Source: Monosporascus cannonballus (taxonomy: Eukaryota; Ascomycota; Sordariomycetes; Xylariales). From it: a stretch of DNA of 64,000 nt. The notes beneath the pieces were generated by a model. The model did not search any database and was not told where the DNA came from. It saw nothing but the letters and a program-made list of their open reading frames with translations. Positions 49,601-59,183 of the stretch are shown here, one piece after another (the first letter of the stretch is position 1; the number at the start of each line of letters is the position of its first letter). The stretch is from contig QJNS01000182.1 of assembly GCA_004154925.1 (NCBI GenBank), forward strand, positions 100,271-164,270, read 5' to 3'. The translations under genes and the position numbers were made by a program.

Positions 49601-51270
49601 TAAGTAATAAGGTATTTATCGTATTTTTATGCCTGCATTCGTCGCTATTATCGATCGAATATTAAAATCTTAATTTTTTTTATCTGCTAATAAGGTATAA
49701 GGTAAATCTTATTTAGCTAATTTGGCTATTAATTAAAATTCCGTACTAACGTATCCATAGTAATCCTAAGATTATATCGTAATTCCCGAATAAAATAATA
49801 TCGAAATTAACCGTTTAATATCGTTTTTAAATAACAATCTTAAAGTAATTAATTTTGCGTATAACTTTTCCGTTATCGTAAGCGAATTCCTAACTTTCGG
49901 CATTTATCGTTATATAAGGTTTTAACTTATATTTCCATAGCAGTTTAAACTTATTTACTATATCCGGTATAATATAATTCTTATCCAAAGTTCCGCAATC
50001 CACTATTACGGTATACCAATACGTTTCGATTCGTATATCCAAAGTAATAAAGTTATTAATATTTCTTATTATCGCATTTAAAGCCTTTTTTAAGAATTCC
50101 TTTTAACTTTTTTAAGTTTCGTTATCTTATGGCTTTTTTATAAATAACCTTTTTTTTAATTCCTGTTCGAATTTGTTAAACCTTATTTATATTTCTATAT
50201 ATAATGCGTTAAGTTATTATATCTATTATTATTGTCGGCATATTATTCCTTCGAACCCTATTAATTATTTTTAATTCTTTTATAATTCCTTTCCTTATTA
50301 AATAAATTGTTTTTTTATATTTGCGATTATATCCTATTATGCGTTATTTTGGTTATCGTTCTAAACATCTCTTATAAATTAACGTATCTTTTCCTTAATA
50401 GCTTTTTTTGGGGGATCCGTAATAAATATTAATTAAAAATAAAGATCCGTAATAACTTTTTAATAATGCTTTTTTATTATACGCTGGATTAACTCCTTCT
50501 CCGTTTAATAATTATATTATCCATAATAACAAAAAAAATTTCCTACGGGCATTATTTTCCTTCGGGCCAGCTCTTTATTTCGGCTAACTATTAAATATTT
50601 CCTGGGGTTATGGTTCGAAACTGTTAATAATATTACTTATTATTCTTATTATGCCTAATATAGTTTGAAAAATCGAATCCCTTATAATACATACGGGTAA
50701 TTCGTATATAAATATGTTACTTTTATTTTTCGTAATCGGGATATTCTCGTCGTCGACAATATATGGCGTACATTTTGCCGTATCGATTAGGTATTCCCGG
50801 ATAGACTTCTTCTATCTAATTCTGGTATTTGCGTAGCTATCCTTGTAAGGCCTTTTATTATATTCGCGTTACCTATTAAGCCAGCTTTCTGGCTTTTCGC
50901 ATTCTTCGTCAAATTTCTTATCGTAATGGTCCCTATTAAACCTTTTATCGTGGTACGTACTTAGCTTGGATTATGTTAATAACCTTACTATCGTTTCCTT
51001 AGTTATTCCTAGCTTGTCCCTCTGGTACAGGGATCCAGTTATTTTGCCGTAATTTCTTGGGTTTTTTACATTTGTAAGCCTTATATCCTATTTTGCCACA
51101 GTTAAAGCACTTAATCTGGCTCCAATCCTATCTGTGGGTAACGCCGAGTTCCATAAATCCTGGCGCCGTTTCGTAAAAAGTAAAGGGTGCGTCTTGTTTT
51201 TTCCCCTGGTTAAATTTGTTATATTCCGAACGTAACGCATATTATCCTTTTTTTTTCTATCGTTTCTCAA
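46700..51270 (-). pseudogene. Gypsy-2 gag-pol (relic)
   Basis: The gag zinc knuckle at 51109-51068 reads CFNCGKIGYKAYKC, with Tyr in place of the zinc-binding His (CAT to TAT). The preceding 60 codons (51270-51091) are an open basic frame (TRGKNKTHPLLFTKRRQDLW). The RT box reads VVCYFDDILIFSE at about 48900-48862, the same as Gypsy-1. Downstream integrase sequence toward 47 kb is heavily mutated. Stops are everywhere, so no product is possible. Confidence 0.78.
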
Positions 51271-51972
51271 ACTGTTAATTATTAATCTTGATTACCTTTA
51301 CGATATACCGGTCCAAGGTAATTAATCGTTCGATCCGAATAATTTTATCTTTTATATTATTTTTTAATCCTTTATAAAATATATTAATAAAGGCGTCGGT
51401 TTTATTATTTCCTTATCCGGCCTTGGCCGCAAAACTTTTAAAAGTTATGACGTACTTAGATATAAATTCTTTTTATTTAAGTTATAAGAATTATTAAGCC
51501 GCTAATCGTTTTTTATCCGGATTGCCAAAATTATTGCGCATTTTATTTTCGAAATTGGTATAAGTTAAAAAGATTTCGTTAATAAAATCTTTCTTATTTG
51601 CTTTTTTTATTTCCAAAAAATTTCTCATAATAGGCTTAAACTAATTAACCATATTTTCTATTAGGCATATTCCTACTATTAAAACTATATCCGCAAGGTT
51701 ACTAAGGTTTAGGAAGCGAAAATAAATTCGTGCCTAAGTTAAAAAGGTTTACGGATTATTTTTTGTATTGTAAGGTTCCGGTTTTTTCGGCTTTATACGG
51801 GCGAAAAAGGGTTAAATAGATGGCGTAACCTTAAATTATCGAATTTTTTTTTCAGTTCCCGAATTCGAGCCTAAAACTGCTAAATAAAGGTTTCCTAAAT
51901 GCTGGTTAATATTTTGACAGTATTGGGTATTACTCAGAGTTTGACGGTATTACTAAACAAAAACTTGCAACG

Positions 51973-52374
51973 TATAACGGCTAGGCAGTTTAACCAATTA
52001 TTAAACCTTAAGTTGACGGGTTTATATTAACAAAAATATCGTAAAAATCTAAGTAATAAATATAATTATATCTCTTAATACAGGAAAAACCTTATTACAA
52101 ATAATTAATATTAATAAATATTATAAATTAAAATTATTTAAATTATAGAACTAATAAATATTTTATACTTAACTTTTTTTATCGATTTATGGCTTCGATA
52201 AGTTTTACGATTGATTTTATCGAATCTGGCTTTATAGGCTTTATAATTAATCCTGTCGAGCCTGGCGTTATAGGCTTTATTATCGATCCTATTGAGCTAT
52301 CACATAACTTAACCCACATGGCTTAGTTATTATTGCGACCGTTTCCCGAGGCCGTAGCCTGTTGGGTCATAACA
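51973..52374 (-). repeat. Gypsy-2 5' LTR (402 bp)
   Basis: Starts TATAACGGCTAGGCAG and ends GGGTCATAACA, the unmutated right end. It carries the same internal tandem of about 40-bp units (gatcctgtcgagcctggc and variants) near 52205-52290. Confidence 0.9.
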
Positions 52375-52379
52375 CCTTT

Positions 52380-55300
52380 AGAAATTATTACGGGCGTAAA
52401 TATATAATTTATAATATTTTAATTTTTATTTTCATTAAATTTAACTGTAAACATTTACTTTAAAAATATTAATTCAACTTTAATATACGTAATCGAAATT
52501 TGAGTTTTATCTTATATTTTTTAAATATTTTAATTTATCTTTTTTAGCATTTTTTTAAAAAGTGATTTTAAAAAGATTTACTAAAATCTTTTTAAAATTT
52601 AAGCCATTTAATTTTTAATTAATCTTTATAAATTTTAAATTTACCTAATAAAACGCCAAAACCTTTTAGGTTTTTTGTAATATCGTTATTATAATTATTA
52701 TATAAAAATGTGTAATTTTTTATATATTTATTTTATTATATAATATAATAATGAAAATGTGTAAAAGAATTTTCTTAGTGTAATATAAAATATAACATAT
52801 TACGTTGTTTCTATAAATTACAGTAATATTTAAGGTATAAACGTTATTACTTCTCGAAATCGTTAGGAATCTTTTGTTTCTGTAATTTTTTAGGTTTAGA
52901 AATAAATATTTATAATTTTTATACTTCATTTTCTTATTTTAAAAATTTAACGTATAAAGTTTTATTAATTACCGGATAAGTTCTAATTTATAAAAATCTC
53001 GAACTTAATTTTATATAATATTAAATTATGTATATTATTTATAAATATAGTTAGTTAGTACTTCTTTTTCATTGTAATAAATATACGAGTATTGCAATAA
53101 ATTAATGGTTTAATTAATTATTAAGTTATATATTTTTAAACGTTTTTTGCAATCTGTTTTCTAGATGAAAAAGGATTTTTAAAAGTTAAAATTTTATATT
53201 TAAATTTGTACTTTATAATCAATTTTTTTTAGATTTCATATTCAAAATTAAAACTATTTTTATTTTTTAAAACATTATAAATATTATAAAAGCTATTTTA
53301 TATATTAAATATTTCAAAAGTTAATTTTTTTTAAATTAAGCATTCGGTCATATATAACTTAATTGTAAATTCCTCATTTATATTTAAAATCAATATTTCT
53401 TTAACTAATAAAAAGGTTTTTATTAAATATAACGTTACATATAATAATAACTGTTCGGAATTCCGATACTTATATTTAATAAACATTTAAAATTCGATAT
53501 CGTATTAAATGATTAATATAAATTTTCGATTATATTTTAAACACTTTCTTTTCCGCTTTTCTAATAAATACGTTGGAAGATTCTATACATAAATCTCAAA
53601 TTAATTTAGCTTAAGATTTATATTAATTATACCCACGAAAATAATATTTAAATTAGTAAGAACTTTATTGGGAATAAATATATTATACGTATAATTCGGA
53701 TTTATATTATATAATTATATTATTTGTTTTTATTACATTAAGTTTAAATTGTTCAAAAAAATAATTTCTTGATATTATTTTCAAAGCTTTATTAATCAAA
53801 CTCTTAATTTATCCGTTCGTTTTTTGTAAAGTTTTTAAGATGAGCCAAATAATAACTTTAATTTAATAAACTTTCTAGTATATTATTTTTAATATATTGT
53901 AAAGCATTCTATTACGGTTCTTTAAACATTGTCACTTTATTGAACTTTTTAATTAAAACATTTATAATGTATACATATTTAATATTTAAAACTTTTAATT
54001 ATTCGAAATATATGTTTAAAAATACAAAATACCAAAAAAAAACTATTATTATTGTATTGGTATTTAATCTTTTCATATTATTAAAGAACTATTACAAATA
54101 ATAAAATAATTAAAGTAGTTTTACGTAATATAATAACACAATTTGAATATCTAGCTTTATAATTTATATTTTAGACTGCATTAAAACATATACATATAAA
54201 TATAATTTCAATATTTTAAATACGAAATATTACTAGGAACAAGAATTCTAACTATTTTAATAAATACATTTTAATATTATAAATTATAAATATTTAAATT
54301 TAAAATAATAAAAATCTTTTATTTTGATATAGAATAAAAGTAATTCCGAAACAGGTTTCACGATTTTGTATTTTTTGTATTAATTATTACAGATATTAAA
54401 ATATTTGCCGGATTTTGTAAAATTATAAATAAAGTCACGGTTTATATTTTAAACAAATTCATATATAAATAGAGGCATATTTTACAAATATATTATTATT
54501 AATACTCTTGTTTTTTAAAGAAATAAAGTATACCGTATTATTAAATTCCGGGTTATATAATAAAATATTTAAAATAATATAAACTTAAAAATTAATTACT
54601 GTTATTATATAGTTAAAAATAAAGTTATATTTAAATTTTTTATTCATTCCGAATACCTCTTTTTCAAATATTCGTTTTATAATACCGTTAATTAGGAATA
54701 GAAACCTTTGTATTTTCATTATTAATTAATTAGTATTAAATATTTTAGTTTATAATTATTGATTAAGCTAAATAGTATTAAAGAATATTTCTCGGAATTA
54801 ATAATAATATAATTTTCCATTAATTTAAATTTAAAAATAATAATAATTTAATAATTAATTAACGTTACGATAATATTACCATATTAATTATTATTATTAA
54901 ATAATAATGCTCTTAATCTCTTAAAAATACTTTTAATAAAGATATGAAAAAACTTAAAATGAAAGTTTTTTATTAGCTTAATTTAAAAAAACCATTTCAT
55001 TTTTTGCATAAAATTAATATAACGAATCTTATATATAATTATATTTATAATCGTGCATCGAAATATAACCTATTTGCTAGATTTCTGCAAATGGTTATTG
55101 TTTAATATAAAATATTATAATTTCCCTTAATTTTCTTTCTTAGGCATTTTAAGTAAAAGAAATAAAACTATATAATAACGTTATATTTATTTTAAATCTT
55201 TATTTACCGTTCAAAAGTATTAAAAATTTAAAATGTTTAATTATACCCTTTTATTCATTTTCGTAATATAAAATCGAAAATTAATTTTTAAAAGCTTTCA

Positions 55301-56029
55301 AAATTTTAATAAATCTTTTTAAAAATAATTTTTAGTTAATTCGATATATTTATATTATATTTAATCTGAAATGAAATATTTTAGTATGGTATTTAAAACA
55401 TGTTTTATAATAAATAATTTATTGATTTTTAAACATTAAATACTTTAATTTCGAAAAAATGATTTAAGTTTTTATTTTTTTTAAAAACTAAAATGTAAAG
55501 ATTTTTAGGTTATTAAAATAATTTAAATGTTTTTAAAGGTTTTATTATTTTTTATTACGTTAATTTAAATTTAAATATTTATATATTTTATTTAAATTTG
55601 AAAAAAATTTTAAATTAATATCGTAGTTTTTTTCCTTAAATTAGTTAAATTCCTATTTTTAAATATTTATAAAATAATATTATTTTATTCGAAAACGTTT
55701 TATTCGGCAAAATCTGCCTAATATTTGGCCTTAATTCGAGCGATAATATCGAGAATATGTTTTTTACATAATACAATTATCTGGATATTTTTGAAAGAAA
55801 TTGACATTAAATATATTTAAATTAACAAAATATTAAATATCTTACGAAAAAGATATTATAATATAAAATGAAATATTAAATAATATAATTAAACTGATTT
55901 TTTAAAAATTATATTTTTAAATATAAATTTCTTTAATCTATTAATTAATATAAAGTTATAAATTAATAAAAAAAATATAATTAATTTCACCATAATTATT
56001 TCACGTAAATAAAATACCGAGTTCGAAAA
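52380..56029. other. AT-rich internal sequence of the outermost element, right piece
   Basis: About 3.65 kb of strongly AT-rich sequence between Gypsy-2 and the right LTR. Small open frames (e.g. 52720-52929 minus) are low-complexity Tyr/Asn/Ile/Lys strings, as RIP produces. No domain recognised. Confidence 0.45.
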
Positions 56030-56216
56030 TATTATAATTAAGTTAATCGGTGAATAAGGTAATATAAAATGTAAAAAGTAATAATTATCTTATTAAAATT
56101 AGGCTTTAACGAACAGTGGTTAGGAAGCTTTCTATATACTGTGGGCGCGCCGGAATAAGGTTCTTCCGGGGTGCTAGGAGCTTGATGACTAACATAGATA
56201 CCCCTATTCCACGATA
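56030..56216 (+). repeat. 187-bp LTR at the right edge of the AT-rich block
   Basis: Starts TATTATAATTAAG (mutated TGTCACAGTTAAG) and ends CCACGATA. The inner ~90 bp are mutated, while the outer half (ctgtgggcgcgccggaataag onward) is almost identical to the copy at 652-838. AT-richness stops within this LTR. Confidence 0.88.
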
Positions 56217-56249
56217 TTTTCGCTGCAATAAGATTGCCAAGAACACTTA

Positions 56250-57810
56250 AGGGTCCTTGGACTGGCAGTATTGTTGCTCCCCTGATAAATCTTGTCCCTC
56301 TTCCTCATTTCGGAAGGTCGCCAAGGCTGATATTGATAATAAGGATGGTATTTGAAGATTCCATAGAAAAGAGTTGATCACTAAGAAGGGAGATGGCTGT
56401 CTCCAGAGACGTCCAGCTACAGGAGGCCACAAGTCTCGAGGTCTACTTAATGTCATCAAAGTCCTTCGGACTTGTTGCATCAGTCGTTGCAACCCATCAC
56501 ATCAAGGATTTTGCTTCCTCCGCCCTCTTCTCCCACTGCTTCTTTTCTTCCCTGTCGATAGCTCGCCACATCCCGCTGATCTTTTGGGCTGAAGAACTGA
56601 GGTTAGCGTTGTAGTACGAGAAAAATCGAAACCCATCTCCCTTACAGATAGCAGCGGTATTTATACCTGGGTATTGCCTTCTAACGGACTCTTGCCAGAG
56701 TGCCTGGAAGAGGATTCAGCAATTGGGCGGTCGTCGGACCCCGGTCTTAGTTGCTTTAGTCTTGTTCCTCTTACCGTTGCCCATGCCAGACTTACCAGTG
56801 GGCAACTAACCCACATTTGTAGTCGTGGCAGGACTGGGATCTTCAGGGACATTTCCAGACAGATTGCTGTCACTTTCTGGGGTCATCTTCGAAGAGGCTG
56901 GAAGAGCACCGGTTTCCTGGGCTGTTTTTGGGACAGCAAGAAGCAACTCATGAGATGGGTTGCAATAGAGAGCGAGGCCCGCTTTGTCAAAGTCTTCACT
57001 GGCGCCGAGGTACTCTCGATCCAGCAGCTTGATGTTTTGTGCTTAGCAGACACTGCCTATACCGACAAGCTGTCTAATAACTTGTAAGCAGAGCTCCTTT
57101 ACAACCATATTCTCTTTTTCTAGGAAATCTTGAAGTACATTGTATGGGACTCTTATATGACTGAAGCACAAATGCGAGAAGAAAAGTGCTATTACGTAAT
57201 GCACGTATAACAGTAATGAAAAAGATAATGGAGGGACAGTACTGGGAGAAGTGGGTAGAGAGGGACGAAGAGTGCATGATGGAGTGCAGCAAACAAGTTG
57301 ATAAAACACACATTATTGAAATGATTGTTATATAAGAACGTGAAGAGGACGTGAGAACGATGTGAAAACCCTACCCCATGGTTTGAATGATATTCAGCTC
57401 CGTACCGAACTCCAGGTTGCTGTACCAAGATGTGAGAATGGATACAATGGAATTGAAGTCGTTAATCTGGACTTTCAGAAATCCCAAAAATCTCTGCATA
57501 TTGGCTGGCCATGGGCATCGGTTGAACCGCGTAGTAGACAGTAGCTTGTACATTGACCGGGAGGGTATCGTCGGCAGCATTGCTGACGCCATCATTGAAC
57601 GAACTCATGATAGTTAGCTGTGGCCATTTGGCAGTGAACATAGGTGGAGGAGTAGATAGAAATAAAGAGATGATCTCTTGAAGATCGAAAGGAGTTTGTG
57701 GGGAGAAAGGATAAATGGGAAAGATTGACTGGTGGTGGTTGATTATTAAGGAATGAAAGTGCCGAAGAGAGCCAGCTGGTGTGAGATACACCAACTCCGT
57801 CTAACAAAGT
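56250..57810 (-). pseudogene. MATA-type HMG-box transcription factor gene, near-complete but broken
   Basis: A long minus-strand frame (about 57160-56690) reads MVVKELCLQVIRQLVGIGSV, a TAA, NIKLLDREYLGASEDFDKAG, LALYCNPSHELLLAVPKTAQ, a Ser/Pro/Thr-rich linker, a TAG, then a basic stretch and VRRPPNC-stop-ILF, the start of an HMG box with TGA in place of the conserved Trp. RRQYPGINTAAI follows. A well-formed intron (GTAAGG...CTAAC...TTCAG, about 56650-56580) interrupts a Ser codon (T|CC). Then come QKISGMWRAIDREEKKQWEK and RAEEAK. An intron inside a Ser codon of the HMG box is a known mark of MAT1-2-1-type genes. Possible 5' exon sequence begins at 57609 (MSSFNDGVSNAADD). Three stops in one frame show it is dead. 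The left end abuts the LTR at 56216. Confidence 0.78.
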
Positions 57811-57829
57811 TTATTCAATATTTATTTAT

Positions 57830-58350
57830 ACGTTTAGCATACACCGGGATTTTCGCCTTACGCCTCCCATAGCTGTAATGCTCTCCCTACAGACTCCCCT
57901 GCTGCTGCTTTTTGACGGATTGTAGCGTGTTCGCGTGGAATAAGATCCACCGGTTTCAGGCCGTCAGTGCCCCGACTTTGGTTCTTTCGTCTTGTTCTTC
58001 CTGGCGCTTCGTGTGGGAGACAGCATCGTTGTCCCTGTCAATCCTGCCTGTGGGCAACTCTCAGTGGGGAGAATAGAAACGATTGCAGATGAGCTGCAAA
58101 AATAAGAGGAGGTTCATTTCCCACCAGTTTCGAAGGATTGATATCTAAGGCCCTCGCACCTGAACACTCTATATCGCTTAATGATGGGGCCAGCCAGCGA
58201 AAATGTCTATCTAATAACTCTGCACAGCTCTAAGATACTGATAGCCTTCCTTAGGGGAGAGAAATCACCCAACAGGGAAGTTGAAGCGGCTTTCAAAAAA
58301 CATGGTTATAGAAAGTCATGGGGCGCCGTTGGAAAAGTGGTGCTAGATTA
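57830..58350 (-). pseudogene. second partial HMG-box gene copy on the right flank
   Basis: The minus strand around 58025-57900 reads a basic TKRQEEQDERTKVGALTA, a stop, then NRWILFHANTLQSVKKQQQG, matching the first helix of the HMG box next door (ILFQALWQESVRRQYPG). The DNA at 57970-58010 is close to 11300-11335 (gactttggttctttcgtctt versus gattttggttccctagtctt). Upstream traces (SILELCRVIR, AGPIIKRYRVF) parallel the neighbouring copy. The second half of the box is missing. It is a truncated tandem relic. Confidence 0.62.
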
Positions 58351-59183
58351 ACTGTATATAAAAGAATTCTCTGTCAAGCTAGTAGTCATGACTTATGACT
58401 ACGTAAATACTCCAGGGACAGCTATATTAAGATGCTGCACCATGGTACATAACAGTTTTCAAGCTGGCCCGATCTATTCTTTTCATTTATAAGGCTGGCC
58501 TAAAGGCGTACACCCCCCTCTGACCACAAACCAACGCACGTTCGTGCCAACAGAACATCACAAACCTACAGACCTACGAACGTATCAACCTATCCACTGC
58601 GAGCGAATAGGACTGTGCTCTAACCTACAAATTTCTAAGAGTTCGAAATCTCAGTACATACTTATTCTTGCCTCAAACAGAGGAATCCCGCCAATATACA
58701 GTATTAAGGCTACGGTTGTCTAAGCAAATCCCTGGTCCAAATAATTAGCTGGACCAGTTCCAACCGCGTTGGTATATCCCATCACTGTATTACGTATATT
58801 CCCAGCAGAATCTCTCTTTTTATAAAGGCCAATAACCATTGGCTTTTATCCCTTTTATTCTGTAATACGGGGTTATCCTCGGCCGAATCTTTATTATCCG
58901 AATGCCACTTTTCGGCTGCTACACATAAAGGTGGCTCAGCTATCTTGGCCAGAACCTGCTTGGTTGCACTTAAGAGATAAGTGGAAATAAGGCAATGCAT
59001 TCAAAGGTAACGGGGGCTGGGAGGTTGTCTAAACGGGTTATCGCTGCAGATAATCACGTTTATTATTGGAAAATAACACGAGATGGGTCATAGCTCGCTA
59101 AGGTGCATCGGCACATCTTTATTAATAAAAGAGCAGATATAGACTTGGGGCGACGACTAGACGAATCAGTGGACACAGCGGAG
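58351..59183. other. intergenic, one unexplained short frame
   Basis: A 72-codon minus-strand frame at 58782-59000 (CVAAEKWHSDNKDSAEDNPV) is compositionally protein-like but matches nothing I recognise. It could be a repeat relic. The rest should hold the 3' end of the P450 transcript. Confidence 0.4.

Larger units (their letters stand above)
45622..52374 (-). mobile_element. Gypsy-2: Ty3/gypsy element with perfect target duplication
   Basis: LTRs at 45622-46022 (401 bp) and 51973-52374 (402 bp). The pentamer ccttt flanks both ends (45617-45621 and 52375-52379). On the minus strand the order is gag zinc knuckle (51109-51068), RT active site (about 48890-48865), and the 3' LTR at left, so pol is minus-strand. 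Length 6,753 bp. Its LTR termini (TGTTATGACC ... AGCCGTTATA, i.e. CCGTCACA before mutation) match those of Gypsy-1. Coding is destroyed. Confidence 0.92.
11921..56216. mobile_element. outermost candidate LTR retroelement carrying the whole nested block
   Basis: Two LTR copies of exactly 187 bp in the same orientation mark the two edges of the AT-rich block (11921-12107 and 56030-56216). Subtracting Gypsy-A (31,123 bp) and Gypsy-2 (6,753 bp) plus their target duplications leaves about 6.4 kb, a normal LTR-element size. The outer flanks are acttt on the left and ttttc on the right, so no matching TSD is seen. The alternative is recombination between two separate insertions of the same family. 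The remaining internal sequence is too mutated to show a coding domain, and orientation is not settled. Confidence 0.6.

Noticed and set aside
12309..55999. Many short open frames in the AT-rich block as genes
   Set aside because: They are low-complexity Asn/Ile/Lys/Tyr strings expected from AT-rich sequence. Only those overlapping recognisable retroelement domains or the antisense coiled coil were kept.
11921..56216. Mitochondrial or plasmid origin of the AT-rich block
   Set aside because: CpG is kept while CpA/TpG is lost, nuclear LTR elements with target duplications are readable, and no rRNA, tRNA or respiratory genes appear. RIP explains the composition.
56674..57087. A plus-strand gene of 137 codons
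   Set aside because: It is the shadow of the minus-strand HMG-box pseudogene, whose motifs are on the other strand.
9470..58350. Mating-type (MAT) locus, because of MAT-like HMG boxes
   Set aside because: None of the usual neighbours (APN2, SLA2, COX13, alpha-box gene) is visible, copies are multiple and all broken. A dispersed MATA-type HMG family fits better.
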